Origin: Breviolum minutum Mf 1.05b.01
Lineage: Eukaryota > Sar > Dinophyceae > Suessiales > Symbiodiniaceae
Assembly (NCBI GenBank): GCA_000507305.1
Contig: DF239543.1
Location: forward strand, 46,265 to 110,264
Length of the DNA: 64,000 bases
Direction of reading: 5' to 3'
In this document: positions 36,216 through 48,100 of the stretch, piece after piece
Layout: the number at the start of each line of letters is the position of its first letter
How positions within the stretch are numbered: the stretch's first letter is position 1
Made by a program: the position numbers and the translations under genes
Notes under the pieces: model-generated
Databases searched by the model: none
Seen by the model: the letters and a program-made list of their open reading frames with translations, nothing else
Told to the model about the DNA's origin: nothing

Positions 36216-36996
36216 AATATCACTTGAGGATTCTACTACATGGCGATTCTATCACTTGACGATTCTACTACTTGGCGGTTCCTCACCTGTCACTGCCATG
36301 AGCGCCTGCTCCGACATGTGCCCTGACTACTCACTGGAAATAAGGCCAAACGAATTTAATGTCCAACATGTAAAGATGATCTCTCCACTTTTTCATGCCC
36401 TTTAGGAGTCTTAAAATTGAATCCAAAACCAAAATCAGAACGCCATTGATAGGACAAGATCTGAAGTCTATTCCTTCCACAACCAAAATTTGTAGGGCTC
36501 AAAAACGAATCTAAGACCAAATTGAAATCCCTGATGAGAGAATCTGAGGTTCGAATCTGGGCCTGCATTCAAGGACTGTCTATGCCAATAAATCCAGGGG
36601 TTTAAATTCAAATTTAAGCCTTCTAATGCGTGCCATAGAATCCTGTAGAAGGAGGCTCAAATTCGAATTGAAACCCATTTGGATTTGAAATTCAGTCCTA
36701 TAGGGTTGCCCTGGTTGCCAGGTCGCCCCCAACTTGCCTGCGCTTGTTGGATGGATCGTTTGTATGGATCGCCTGCAGAAATCAAGCGAATCTGAGGTAC
36801 AATGGCCCGGAAAACAAGAAGAAGCTTGGAGGCAGCTCAAGTTTGATTTGGATGTGGTTGTTTGCAAAAAATCATGTTTCTTTCACTCAAAATTTGAACA
36901 CTTTGCTTGTTGCGTTTATTTCCAGTAATTTCCTGTACAACCTTTTTTGTGGGATGCCCTACTCTTGGGAAACACTCATTTCTTTTTGCCAGTCGC
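36216..36996. other. Spacer downstream of the oxygenase exons
   Basis: No clear exon was seen. Further 3' exons of the oxygenase gene may lie here but none could be placed in phase. Confidence 0.35.
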
Positions 36997-39900
36997 CTTG
37001 AAACCCAAAGAATTGCAAGAGATGCGAGGCATCGTCGTCTCCGTGAGGCAACGCCAGCATAGCTCTTGTAAGTCTCCCGGCTCATGTGACCCGTAAACCT
37101 TTGCTGTGCTCCATTAAAAAAGCGAAGCAAAGACCTTCGGGCAAAAAACTCATGGAACTTGATCTTCAAAGGGCTTCAGTGGTGAGGCAACTCGAGATAT
37201 TATATAATTTTCTATTCAGTCAATATTGCCGCCACGACAAATTCATTAATTCAATCAACAGTTGCACAACCTCCGTGCACCACCCTCCCTCCCCAGAAAA
37301 CCTTCACGCTCAACTGTTTTTCATGCAAACCTGCAGGCGCAAGGAAGTCTTGGAAGTCATGAAGGTCATGAAAACCAAAGACCTCCATACCAATTTCCGA
37401 GACCTCACCCAGCAGTCCTGCAGCCTGACGATGGAATATGTCATTGTCAAACACATAAACACGCGCCTCCACCCCATCCCATCCCATGATATCCAAGGAT
37501 TCTAGTTGACTGATAGTGATTCAAAAATCGGACTGAATTTTTGGATTGCCCAACAGGGTAGTATATTGTATATGTGCTCCTATTTGAAAAGCCCAAACAA
37601 CACGGGTGAAAACAACACGGGTGACCAGCTATACATTTCATTTGATTTCAAGGTATATTGGTCTGCAGTATCTTTTAAATGTCCATTCTATGCTTTGTAT
37701 GTCATCTTTGTCATCTTCTGAATTGCAGCACCTGGACAGTGGATTTGTCCTCACCTCCACCTTCCGGAGCACAGCACGTGCTCTTGCCACTGCTCGATCT
37801 TTGGACAGTGGTGCTCTGCGAAAAGCTCGAAGGAATTGAGCCATTCGCACTTTGGATGAGCTGTTTGGACCTATCAGCGGGTCTGGGGTCATCCCGTTTG
37901 CAAAACGGATTTGTTGATGAAAAACTCATCAAAGAAGTAAAGCATTTCCATCAGATTTTGGCAGTGCTGACACCATTCTGACACTATGCATTTGACTTTG
38001 TGACTATACTTAGGCCGGTACGAGAGCCATGCACACATCTCCTCAGGGGACTCCATTGCTTACAATGACATATGTGAGAAATGCCAAGTTCATGGAAAAT
38101 CAGTCCATCTTTTGACATCTTTGCACCTTTCCGTAGCTTTTCCCAATTTCACTTTACCATGGTGAGCTGCACTTATAGCTGCTTATAGCTGCCTGAATTG
38201 CAAACAAAGCAACTGGTCCCAAAGAAGAAGACTTCCTTGCTTCAACGGAATCCTTTGCGCCAAAGCATAGATTGGGTCCTCTGGCAATTCTTATTGGAGC
38301 GCTGCAAAGGTTTCAGCGGGAAAATCAAAGACTGTCCTGCTCATGGAACTTGAAGCTGGCACCACCATTACCAGGATGCAACCAGTTGGAAGACTGTCCC
38401 GCTTTGAAGAGCCAGTCCTAAAGGAACAGCAGGTTGATCATGGACTAAGCTGTCAGCCCACTTAGCTCTGTCACTGAGACATTGGAAACACCTTTCTTTT
38501 TCTTCTTCATCATCACCATCATCACTATCATCAACAACAACATCAACCACAACCCTGAGCTTGTCACGGTTTCGTCGCCCAGCTCTGATTTCCATTTGCT
38601 GAAAATATGGTGAAAACCTCCAACTGCCACAAGCCGAAAGGTACTCACCCTGGGCCTATGACTATCTAAGCAATACATACAGCTTCCACCTTTGCCTGGT
38701 ACAAGCTGAGTTCCACCATCTTCCTCCAAGTTGTCCAGCAAATTCAGGACTCCTTGGATATGAGGACCATCTTCAGCCTCGGGGAAATAGCCGAGGCCGT
38801 TGTTCCCCCAAGTTGCCCATGATGACCTGAGGCTATGGACCCTGGAACGTGGAATCCTCGAGTTGGAAGATGGGGCTTCAGTTGGGTCACTGCTCATTGG
38901 ATTTTTTGTTGATGGTTTTGATAGCAATTTGATGTTGGAAGTTCAATTTTTTTGAAATGGTGGCAAATTCGCAACACCTTGTAATTAACCTCAAAATTTT
39001 TTGGCCCAGATTCTCCAATGAAAACTCGTGATCGTGACCGTCTTCATAGCGAAGTTCTTCAATCCGGGTCTTCCCATCAAGATATCCTGAGAAGCAAGTC
39101 ACACGGTGCCACCATGCCACACTACCCCACCCCGAGACACAAGATCAAACTGATCAAAAGGTTGCAGCAGTGCCAGAGATGGAGCAATCAGAAGTCAAAA
39201 GGTGAACACATGAATCGTGTAACAACTACAGCAGTTCCTTAAACCCATCTCAACTCATCTCAACACCAAACATCAGCTTCAATCATTCTATTTCAATCCA
39301 TCTGAATCCTCTCCATTCCTTTTCCCTTCATATCTTTTTTTGTTTTTTTTGTTTGAGTATCATCATCGAACCCCCCCATCATCAAATCCCAGCCGCTCCA
39401 AGGATGCAAGTCCAAATGCAAATTATTTCGAGTCGGTTTCCCTCCACCCACTTCAGTTGGTCGATAAAGGCACCACCTGTCATGACTCACCAAAATCTCT
39501 TCGGGACCAAGGATGGCCTTCAATGCCTTGACCACATTACCTCACCATCCAAGGCAATGATGGGTCCAGTTTTATGCTGTTTTATGGCAAACTGCCTGTA
39601 TTTCAAACCCACATGGAAATTGATCCTTTTCCCAGTTGGTGTTCTTTTTTGTTTTGCGGGTTTTTTTTGGAGATGTGTTTGTTTCTTTTTTTTGGGTGTG
39701 GTGGGCAGCTCAAAGACTCAAATTTAAGCGTTTGCCAAATTGCCATTTTGTCGATTTCGCAGCAGCTGCTTGGTAAAGATCACTGGATCTGGAGGCAACC
39801 CATACCTGACAACAGCCAACCCTCACAGTTTTCATCAGGTTTCAGATGGCCGGAAAACCTTCTGGATCGGTATTGGTTGTGCTTCCGGGAGGGCACGCAT

Positions 39901-41702
39901 CGTAGTATCTTCCGGTCTCGGTCGCTGAAAGTTTCTTCCAAGTTTCTGGATCATCTTTGCAGAACCCGGACCTCAACTTTGCACTGTTCAAACAGCATGG
40001 GCTCAGTATCAGAAAGCGTTTATACCTACAACACTCGGTATTACCGCAAAACTTCAGGTGCCATTGCAACGGCAACAACACACTGTAAGACAACTCTCTT
40101 TTCTTCCTTCCAGTGAATTTCAGCCTGCAATTCGGATTATTATGGACTATTCTCAAGCATAGCAGCTACAGTATATAGAATAGTTTGCCAAGCAAGCTAT
40201 ACAGCATACTTTGCCAAGCTGAGTTACACCTTGCTCTCCAGGTACTTCCAAATCTCCTTCCGTGTGTTTGCACAATCATCATCTGAGATCACATTCTGAA
40301 AGACGACAAAACCATACCTGGCGGCCCACCAGAGTTGGCGACAAACAATCATCCCACTTTGGGTAAGGTCAATGACATCTTCACTTGTTGGTTGAAGCAC
40401 CCCAACTTGAAAAAATCATTGGTGAAATTGGATCATTTCCCCAAGTCAAAGTAAAAACGACAATTTTTTTGAAACCACCACCTGGTTTTTACATTATCTA
40501 ACCCTTTATATCCTGTATTTGTTTTGGCACATGGCAATGACACATTTGGTCCACCGAGCTGCTTTTCCATCCATGCTCTGGCAGCATCCACATCATCGAC
40601 CCTGGGACCGAAAGTATCATGAAAAGTCACCGTAAATGGCTGAGGGTTCTATATCATAACTAGTTAAGTTGGTGGTTTCAACCCATTTCGAAAATATGAG
40701 TCAAATTGGATTATTTCCCCAGGTAGGGGTGAACATAAAAATAGTTGAAACCACCACCTAGATAAAATGTCATCAACAAAATCCAATGAGCAAAATGTAA
40801 AGAAAACATAAAGACAACTATGAAACACCAAACTCATAATTGAAGGACCCCCTAGTGCATCTTATCATTCCACCAATTTTGCAGGAAAAAACTCCGCTGA
40901 AGTCACCCAAAGGAGATCACAAAGTTGGCGTCGCGAGGAATCTCCAGCCAACAAGGATAAGCATGCCAGCCCCTTTGATGGGTGCTTGGTGCCTGGGTTG
41001 CCAAATTCTTTGCGCTCAACTTGAATGACGTTTCTCGAGAAATCTATGAGCATAAACTGCGACCCCCCAAACTTTAACCCACTGGGATTCTGACCTGTGA
41101 CCTTCCAGCCTTCACCAGCTCTGCATGCCTCCTTTTCAACTGCTTCAAGTGCTCATGCTCCTGCCAACAAAAAAAAACACAGCGAGGGTGGTTACATGGG
41201 CCAAAAAACAACACATATGTCACCAAAAACGCCATTTGTATCCATTGTTGACCAAAAGAACGCCGCACCTTTGCCAACACTTCTCGGTCTGCTCCTGATC
41301 CTGAGGTCCCCTCCCTCCCTTCAAGCTTCAGGAAAACTCAATGAGTTCTACATGTCCTGGGCTTAGCATTGTCACCGTTTGCCTGTTTCTGTACAACCTA
41401 ACTTCTTTTGACCTATCATATCTGAATACATATTTATTATCTTTTTGTTTTTGTCTATAAATACTGTAACATGAAGACATTGTACAGTTATACAGCGTCT
41501 CTACCTGCCTGCATATATCTCCCTAGCATCTACTATACATCTCTTTCAATTCCACATCATCAGCAAAAGTTGGTGCCGAGCCGCTAGCTAAGTTTTGGAC
41601 AATGACCTTCTTCTGGTCATACTCTGCATTTGCTGCTGCAATGGCTGCCTGAATGTCCTGACAAAGGCTTGTTTTTTCTTTTGGATCCTTGGATGAGTCC
41701 AT
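36997..41702 (-). CDS. 2-oxoglutarate/Fe(II) oxygenase, phytanoyl-CoA-dioxygenase-like (multi-exon)
   Basis: Exons 5' to 3', all in compatible phase: 41702-41544, 41160-41102, 40601-40482, 40383-40230, 39976-39859, 39540-39396, 38826-38690, 37870-37755, 37424-37331 and 37062-36997. The N-terminal part is helical (MDSSKDPKEKTSLCQDIQ). The oxygenase core starts with RYGFVVFQNVISDDDCANTR. SHDRWCLYRPTE and NNLHLDLHPW follow, where His-x-Asp should bind iron, and then QGVLNLLDNLEEDGGTQLVP, the usual PhyH strand ending in VPG. The distal iron-binding His could not be assigned. Such enzymes hydroxylate lipids, metabolites or proteins; the substrate is unknown. The intron 40384-40481 is exactly a family C element. 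Donors include GC (36997) and possibly GA (41544). The 3' end is open, and the exons at 42205-42980 could be further 5' exons. Confidence 0.75.
40384..40481 (-). mobile_element. Family C element forming an exact intron, 98 bp
   Basis: On the - strand it starts GTGGTGGTTTCAAAAAAATT directly after ACCAG and ends GTGCTTCAACCAACAAG directly before TGAAGAT. The splice sites are AG|GT and AAG|. The exons join in frame as Lys-Thr-Ser-Glu-Asp-Val. The core GGGGAAATGATCCAATTTCA is the family core. Confidence 0.8.
40669..40761. mobile_element. TIR element family C inside an oxygenase intron
   Basis: Left TTGGTGGTTTCAACCC, right GTTGAAACCACCACCTAG, an almost perfect inverted repeat. It lies in the intron 40602-41101 without filling it. 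Confidence 0.8.
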
Positions 41703-42204
41703 CCAAACCCAACCAGTGGATAGGTAAAATAGGTCAAAGTCAACATCAAACCATCTAAGGAAACTCCAACATATCCCTAGAACATACCCCAAACCCTTAA
41801 CCACTTGTTCATGAAGGAAATCCTTTCATATTTGTATTTTGGGGTACTGTACCTGGGGTATGTTCCAGGGGTCTGTTGGAATTTTTCGTAGAAACCAGGA
41901 CACGCATGCATCCTCCGCCCTGTGATTCGCTTCGCTCTTCGCACTCGTTTCACCCATGGAACCGCCGTTTAAACGACGCTGGTTTGGCTGTGCTCAATGT
42001 GGGGACTGATGGCTTGGATTTTTTTTCATCAGTCATCTGCTCTAATTGCAAGATGAATGGCATACACATAAAGAAGTCAAATCAAGGTCTATATCTCCCA
42101 ATCCATGCTTTTGGCATTTTTACAAACATCATGACTATAGCACATCTTATGCTTGTATACCATAATCCCAACTAGGATCTTGCATCATGTCATCATTCTC
42201 ACAT

Positions 42205-42980
42205 CTCTGCGTCGCGGGCGTGGAGCCAGTAAATCAGCTTAAATTCAGACGAAAAGTTCACGTGAATTTGTCAAAGCAAACGCACGAAGACTGAGAACAT
42301 CTGAGAACAATGACATACCAGAACGATGTCCCCATTGGGCATTCGCAAACGAGTCACCTTCCTTAGCGCGTTTATGGATGGATGCTCAAATGTCACCACA
42401 AAGGTCGAAAGCTAGACCACATGCAATATACACAGCCTGAACACGATCAACTATTAACCTCAAGTGGTGAGCCAGATTCCAGACATCAATACCCACCTAA
42501 AATTTAACATTAGCCGGTGAAAAGTTACCTTCTCAAAAGGAAAGTAGTCTTCCAACCATGATTGGTCAAGGGCTATATTTTGCTGTATTATGTAAACTTC
42601 AGGGGTGTAACGGGATGTTTTTCAGATTCAGAGCCCAGCTTCTGGGTTGCACTTGCTTCGCTCGGCTTTGGAACTGCATTTGATGAACTCAGTGGCAGCA
42701 ATGCAAAGATGACAAAAAAAAAACAGCAAAGAAAAACCAACACTGCCGCGTTTGCCAACCTCACATGGGATCATCAAAATCCACTAAATTGAATGCAGGC
42801 TTTGCGTATCTTTCCAGTTTTTTTGTTGAATGCCTTGCTTATGCAAATCTGTGAGCTCCTCACACCCAGGCAAGAGTTCCAACACGCAAATTGATTGAAG
42901 AGCGCTGGGAATATCCAACATCCAACTGTCAATCAAGCCATCACCCACAACAAACACGTATTTGCCAAACATCTGCACAT
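42205..42980 (-). CDS. Exons of unassigned protein
   Basis: Three - strand stretches: about 42975-42848 (MFGKYVFVVGDGLIDSWML, then LPGCEEL), about 42409-42318 (STFVVTFEHPSINALRKVTR, then LRMPNGDIVL) and about 42235-42203 (LIYWLHARDAE). Hydrophobic cores alternate with polar turns as in a folded domain. They lie just upstream of the oxygenase on the same strand and could be its 5' exons or a separate gene. No family recognised. Confidence 0.35.
42495..42609. mobile_element. Eroded TIR element family A
   Basis: The right end AACTTCAGGGGTGTAA and the internal AAGTAGTCTTCCAACCATG fit the family. The left arm ATTTAACATTAGCC is degenerate. Confidence 0.45.
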
Positions 42981-43616
42981 GGCAAAAGGTAATTAATAAT
43001 GAAACAACATTAAAAACCTTGAATAAACTCTACTTACATGCAACTCCTATTTTTTCGCGGCTCACAAGCAAAAATCCTATGGGTTTTCAGCCATGTGACA
43101 GCTACTAGCACCCTTCTCATTATCCAATAATTCAATAGAGCACTGGATGAAGCATCTTATTATGGTGAAATCTTGTTATGGTGAAAACAAACATTTTATT
43201 GCAAACACCGTTTTCTTTACAAAAACACCGAAAACTACTATGGTGGAGTCCACCAAATTCTTGTTTTCCGGTAGCCGTGTTCCATCCCGTGTGCATAAGG
43301 ATATTGTTTATGTACACATGTGTATGCATATATATATATATACACCTTCAATACATATAGAGAGAGTCATGCTTTCCTCTTAGGTTTCCATCATGAGGCC
43401 CATAAACACACAATTTTCCACACATTACCCGCTCCCACCTTGATTCCTCAAAGTGCAACCCATGGACTTGTTGAGCATGGGAAGCTAAGCCTGTTGGTTG
43501 CAGTTACTGTGGGGGTACAAATATCTATGCTTCGACCTCCATCTTGCGGAAGTATAACGAAACATGAACACATGCATTGTGCTTTGGTGCAGTTTAATTC
43601 GCCCAAAGATTCCTTA

Positions 43617-43720
43617 TACACCCCCGAAACCTAACATGTCCCCTAAAAAAGGGACTATTTCAATAGGAATTACATCTTCCAACTCCAACCATTGATTTTC
43701 AGGGGACATTTTAGTTTTCC
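43617..43720. mobile_element. TIR element family A variant
   Basis: Left ACACCCCCGAAACCTAACAT, right GGGGACATTTTAGTTTTCCA, internal TTACATCTTCCAACTCCAAC. Confidence 0.55.
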
Positions 43721-43870
43721 ATGAAGTATTTTTTCTTCGTACTGTCTTCGGCACTGTTGTCCAAAGCAAGTCGCATCAAGTTGCATACCAAAAAAAAATC
43801 TGTTGCATAGCAGCATCAGCTATCTAAAAGCTGTCCCGGGATTTTTTCAACCCAAACATTTCAAATCTGC

Positions 43871-43977
43871 TTGGTGGTTGAACCACCCAGTTGAAAAATA
43901 TGCGCACGTCAAATTGGATCATTTCCCCAAAAAATCGGGGGTGAACCAAAAAAAAATGTTTCAAAACCACCACCTAG
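43871..43977. mobile_element. TIR element family C
   Basis: Left TTGGTGGTTGAACCACC, right TTTCAAAACCACCACCTAG. The core TCAAATTGGATCATTTCCCC is shared with the copy at 40669. Confidence 0.7.
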
Positions 43978-45181
43978 AAATCAACTGATTCACTGATGGT
44001 GGTGTTTTTTTGAATATGAAAACAAATACATCAATACTTTCCCCGATGGCCTTGGAATTCATCGAACTCTTCCACGCAGCCCTGCGCCAAAAATGCCACT
44101 TTGAAACGTATGATAACAATGATGAAAAACGTCAACATCTCCGGCATTCCAAAGGGTTTATTTCGAAAACAAATCAAAAAAACATCAACAAAAACAACAA
44201 CTACCCTGTGACTTTGAGGATTCTGGGGTTCTTTAAAACTCCTCATTTATAATATTTATATAGTTGGGGAAATTACATCATCCCTTTTTTTGCTCCCCTG
44301 AAATATCATCGCGTACCCTCCAAAAGGTCATCTTTTCAAAGGCGCCTCTTCTGGGCAACACAACTTGGTTTTTGAGGAAACGGAGCCATCTGGATACTCA
44401 TAACCTGCAGGTTTTCAGGGTTTTACATCGCACCCGTGAGGCCCGGGGAAGGGTGGCTTTTGGTGGTAAAAATGGCGTGCCAAAATGCACGGAATTCCGT
44501 GACCGCTTGAAAGGTGGCAATTTTTTCAATGCTTTTGCTGAAAAAATGGTGCCCCAATTTTAAGAATTGAAAAGGTCCCAGGAGTCTGGCGATAAGTGGT
44601 TCTTGTGATCCTCACGGCCATGTCCAACGTGCCGGATAACTGCCAAGGTGGTCCAACGTGACCGTCGGCGCCAAACACGGAAAAAAAGTCACGTGCAGAA
44701 ATTCGCACATCTAGCGATTAAAAGGTCGAGAATTTCCACTGTCAAACTGTGCGGTTGAGGCAGTTGACAGGTTTCAGCAGGGGCCAAACTTGAGCAAAAG
44801 TCACAAACATAGTGAACATGAGATGGTGCAAGGAGATGGAGGAAATTTGTACGGGATGATTTACAGTAATTCTTTGTGTCCTCGCACAAGAGCGGTTGAA
44901 CATGGTTAAACAATTGAAATATGTTTCTAATGTATACATAATCAACCTATATGCATACTTATACAATGTATTCAAACAGAAAACCCCAAAATCATCCTGA
45001 CTGGATCATTGCCATCTACTGTACATGTTCATGACTCGAGTCAATGCATGAGGTAATGATGCTTCCCCCCCAACTGAGTGTTTCATGACGCTCAGGCGCT
45101 CAGCCTTTTGTTTTGTGTTGGCGGAAAAAAATTGCTGCTTCAGGAAGCTTTGCCTTGTCACAAAGCTAACCCTTGAGCTAT

Positions 45182-48100
45182 TCAGACTGCAAAACTGATA
45201 CCTGTCAAACTCAGCCAAGCGGTCTTCCAATCGGCGGAGTCGACGAATATGATCGAGCCATCTGCCTGCACATCCACCCGGCCCGTATATTCCCTGACAT
45301 TCAGGTTGAAAACCAAACGCTGACGTGGGCGACATTCCTCAGGAAGAACGGCAATGGTCACACCCTTGGTTCCATCTCTGATCATGCCTTGGATCACGCA
45401 GATGCCGTCCAATAAGACCTCGGGCAAAACAGCCAGTGCCAAACTCAACCAATTTTTGTAAAATGAAGCCAAAGGGAATTCCCCCGAAATGAGGTTTCAT
45501 TCCTATTCTTCAGGTGGCCAGAAAAATGGAAGATTCAGAAAGTCCCTACCCGGTGAACTGCTTGCTGACAAGCAGGCATATGTAGCTTCACCATATCCTG
45601 AACCATAGTGACTCCACCCGTTCAGCAAGCCCAACGGAACGGCATTGGATTCATCTGGCGCAATGATCATCCCAGACAAGCTGATCCAATCTCCTGAGGT
45701 GCCACCTAGCATCAAACAGGGAGGGTTTGATGAACCAACACACAAATTGCAGTGAGGAAAAGATGACCTATACTGGTTGGTGGTTTTTCAACCCATCTGA
45801 AAAATATTAGCCAAAATGGGAATCTTCCCCAAATAGGGATGAAAAATAAAACATATATGAAACCACCACCCAGTATTTTTTGAATTGAATGAAGTTGTCA
45901 ATGTGTTGCTGCCTTTTTTTGATATTTCGGAGCAAAGGAGTTGACAAGCTTGTTTTGATTGGGGGGAAGCTACGCACAAATGCTGCAGCACGTAGAAGCA
46001 GTGTTTGTAAGTCTCTGCAACTTCTTGGCTACAGATAGTTTGGGCCGGAGGCCCTGTTTTTTTTTTTGGGGGGGGGAGGGTGATAGTTCGGGGCATAGTC
46101 AAATGCTGGGTTGGCCTTAATCTTGGCCCAATGAAGGTACAAGTCCGCACAAGTGAAAACAAGAATGGCCCCATCGCACGCAAAAGTTACTGACATCTCA
46201 CGCATTCACGCATACTTTGCTGCAAATGCCTGCTCTGCATTTTTCAAGTCCCCACATCAGAACCTCTGGACCTTGGGAACCATTATTCTAACGTCACAAA
46301 GCTCCCGTCCTATGCCATGTAGTTACAGATGCAATTAATTATGTACTGTAGCTGTGTGGCTGATTAAAAGCTCCATGATACAAACATACTTGCCCAAAAT
46401 CTGGAGGAAGGTTTCTGCTTGATGCTGCTGGGCGTGAGAAAACGCCGGTCATCGTTAGCGCTTTTGTGTATGGGTGATGGGTACTAGGTGAACGATGACC
46501 CCAGAAGGCACTATGACCTTGGATGATGAGGGGTGGTGAAAATAATCTTTAGCGAAGACGTAAGGCATATCGATACTTCACTCAACTTGCTCAAAATCCA
46601 AAAGAACTCCTATCTACACTACATTGAATGGCTTCTGCGGAGAACATGCGTTGTCAGTGGGTGGGTGAGGTATAGTCTGAAAACAAATAACTTGCCCCCT
46701 AGATATCCGAAGCATTTAGAAACTGTGCAAACTTTGAAACATAAAACATGTATTTCTCAAGAGGTTCAATGGTCATCCAACACTTTGATGGTCAGTCTGT
46801 CTTGTTCTGACTCACCTGCATACCACTTGATCAGGCCGTCATCTGTTACATCCACCCGGGATGTCTGCGCGAAGTTGTTCATATTGAAGATGAGCTTTTT
46901 GCTCGGTGCGCATTCCTTGGAGTCATGTTAAACACACCAACCACCGGCCATTTTGGTATTTGAAAGTTTATGACATCGAGAGGAACGACATTTTGAATGC
47001 TTCCATGGCAGATCTGATTGCAAATCAGACGCTGCTGGTAGTTGAGCCAGATTGCCCCAGCTGCTACCTTCGCGCAACCTTCCTTCCACTGAGCAAATGC
47101 CATTGCGTTTCGTGACTTCGGGGATTCCATAGTCGCCACCATACGCAGTCCAACCTCAATATCTGATGTTAAGAGGGCACATGACAACATTAACACATAC
47201 CAAAGATGTAATACATCAATCATGATCATGGATCTATTGTGGGTATAAATATCAAAGTGTATACTACCGTGTATGGTATATGATTATAGATGCATCTCAA
47301 TGCTGTATGCTCATTGCTTCGCATTTTTGTGACTGGTAGTACACCAATACACAAGTAATAGCTTATTCCGTTTCCTGTGCTCCCCTCATCTCCCTTTCTT
47401 CATCTCCCAACCACCAAAAAAGAAACATCTTCAGACACCGAAATTCCAACCAACAACCGTTCAACCCTCGTTTTTTTCCGTTGAAAATTTCTCAACCAAC
47501 TGACCATTCAGCAAGGGCAAGGTGATACGTCCAAGGCCACCGGGAGTGAACGTCAAGCCGCTGAAACTCACCCATTTCGCACCGGTGGAGCCGCCCATCC
47601 ACAGCACTTGTCCGTCCACCGTCACATCCACCGAATGCCTCAGGAGGCCAAGGCCCCGGTGGACCGCGGTTTCGGTTGAAGAGATGAAGGCACAAACAGG
47701 GGGTGCCGTTTTTTTTTTTGGTGGGGGGGGGGAGTCGGGGCCACCAAAAATAAGGTGGGTTGGAATAAAGTTTCTTGATATACCGAATATGGGGCTGGAT
47801 ATGATGGGTTACATTACACATCAAAAATGCACAAACAAATTTATCTTCTTTGGAATTTTGCAGGTGTCAATCTTGACATGGCAAATTGCAATTTGAAGTA
47901 CAGTAAAACAAATGGACCAGAAAAGAAGCATTACACTCCCTGAAACTATCAGTTCGCACCTGAAAATGGATAGTTGAAAGATGCTGGAAGATGAGTTTCC
48001 TTTTGGGGCGTTTAGGCCTATTTTCAGGTGCTTTTGCTGTTAGTTTCAGGGAGGGTAAGCAAAAACGCTTCAGAGATACGTGTTAGATTTGGAGTTGAGG

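Larger units (their letters stand above)
43000..45181. other. Spacer downstream of the secreted repeat protein
   Basis: Holds TIR elements at 43617 and 43871 and a TA microsatellite near 43328. No exon with supported boundaries was found. Confidence 0.45.
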
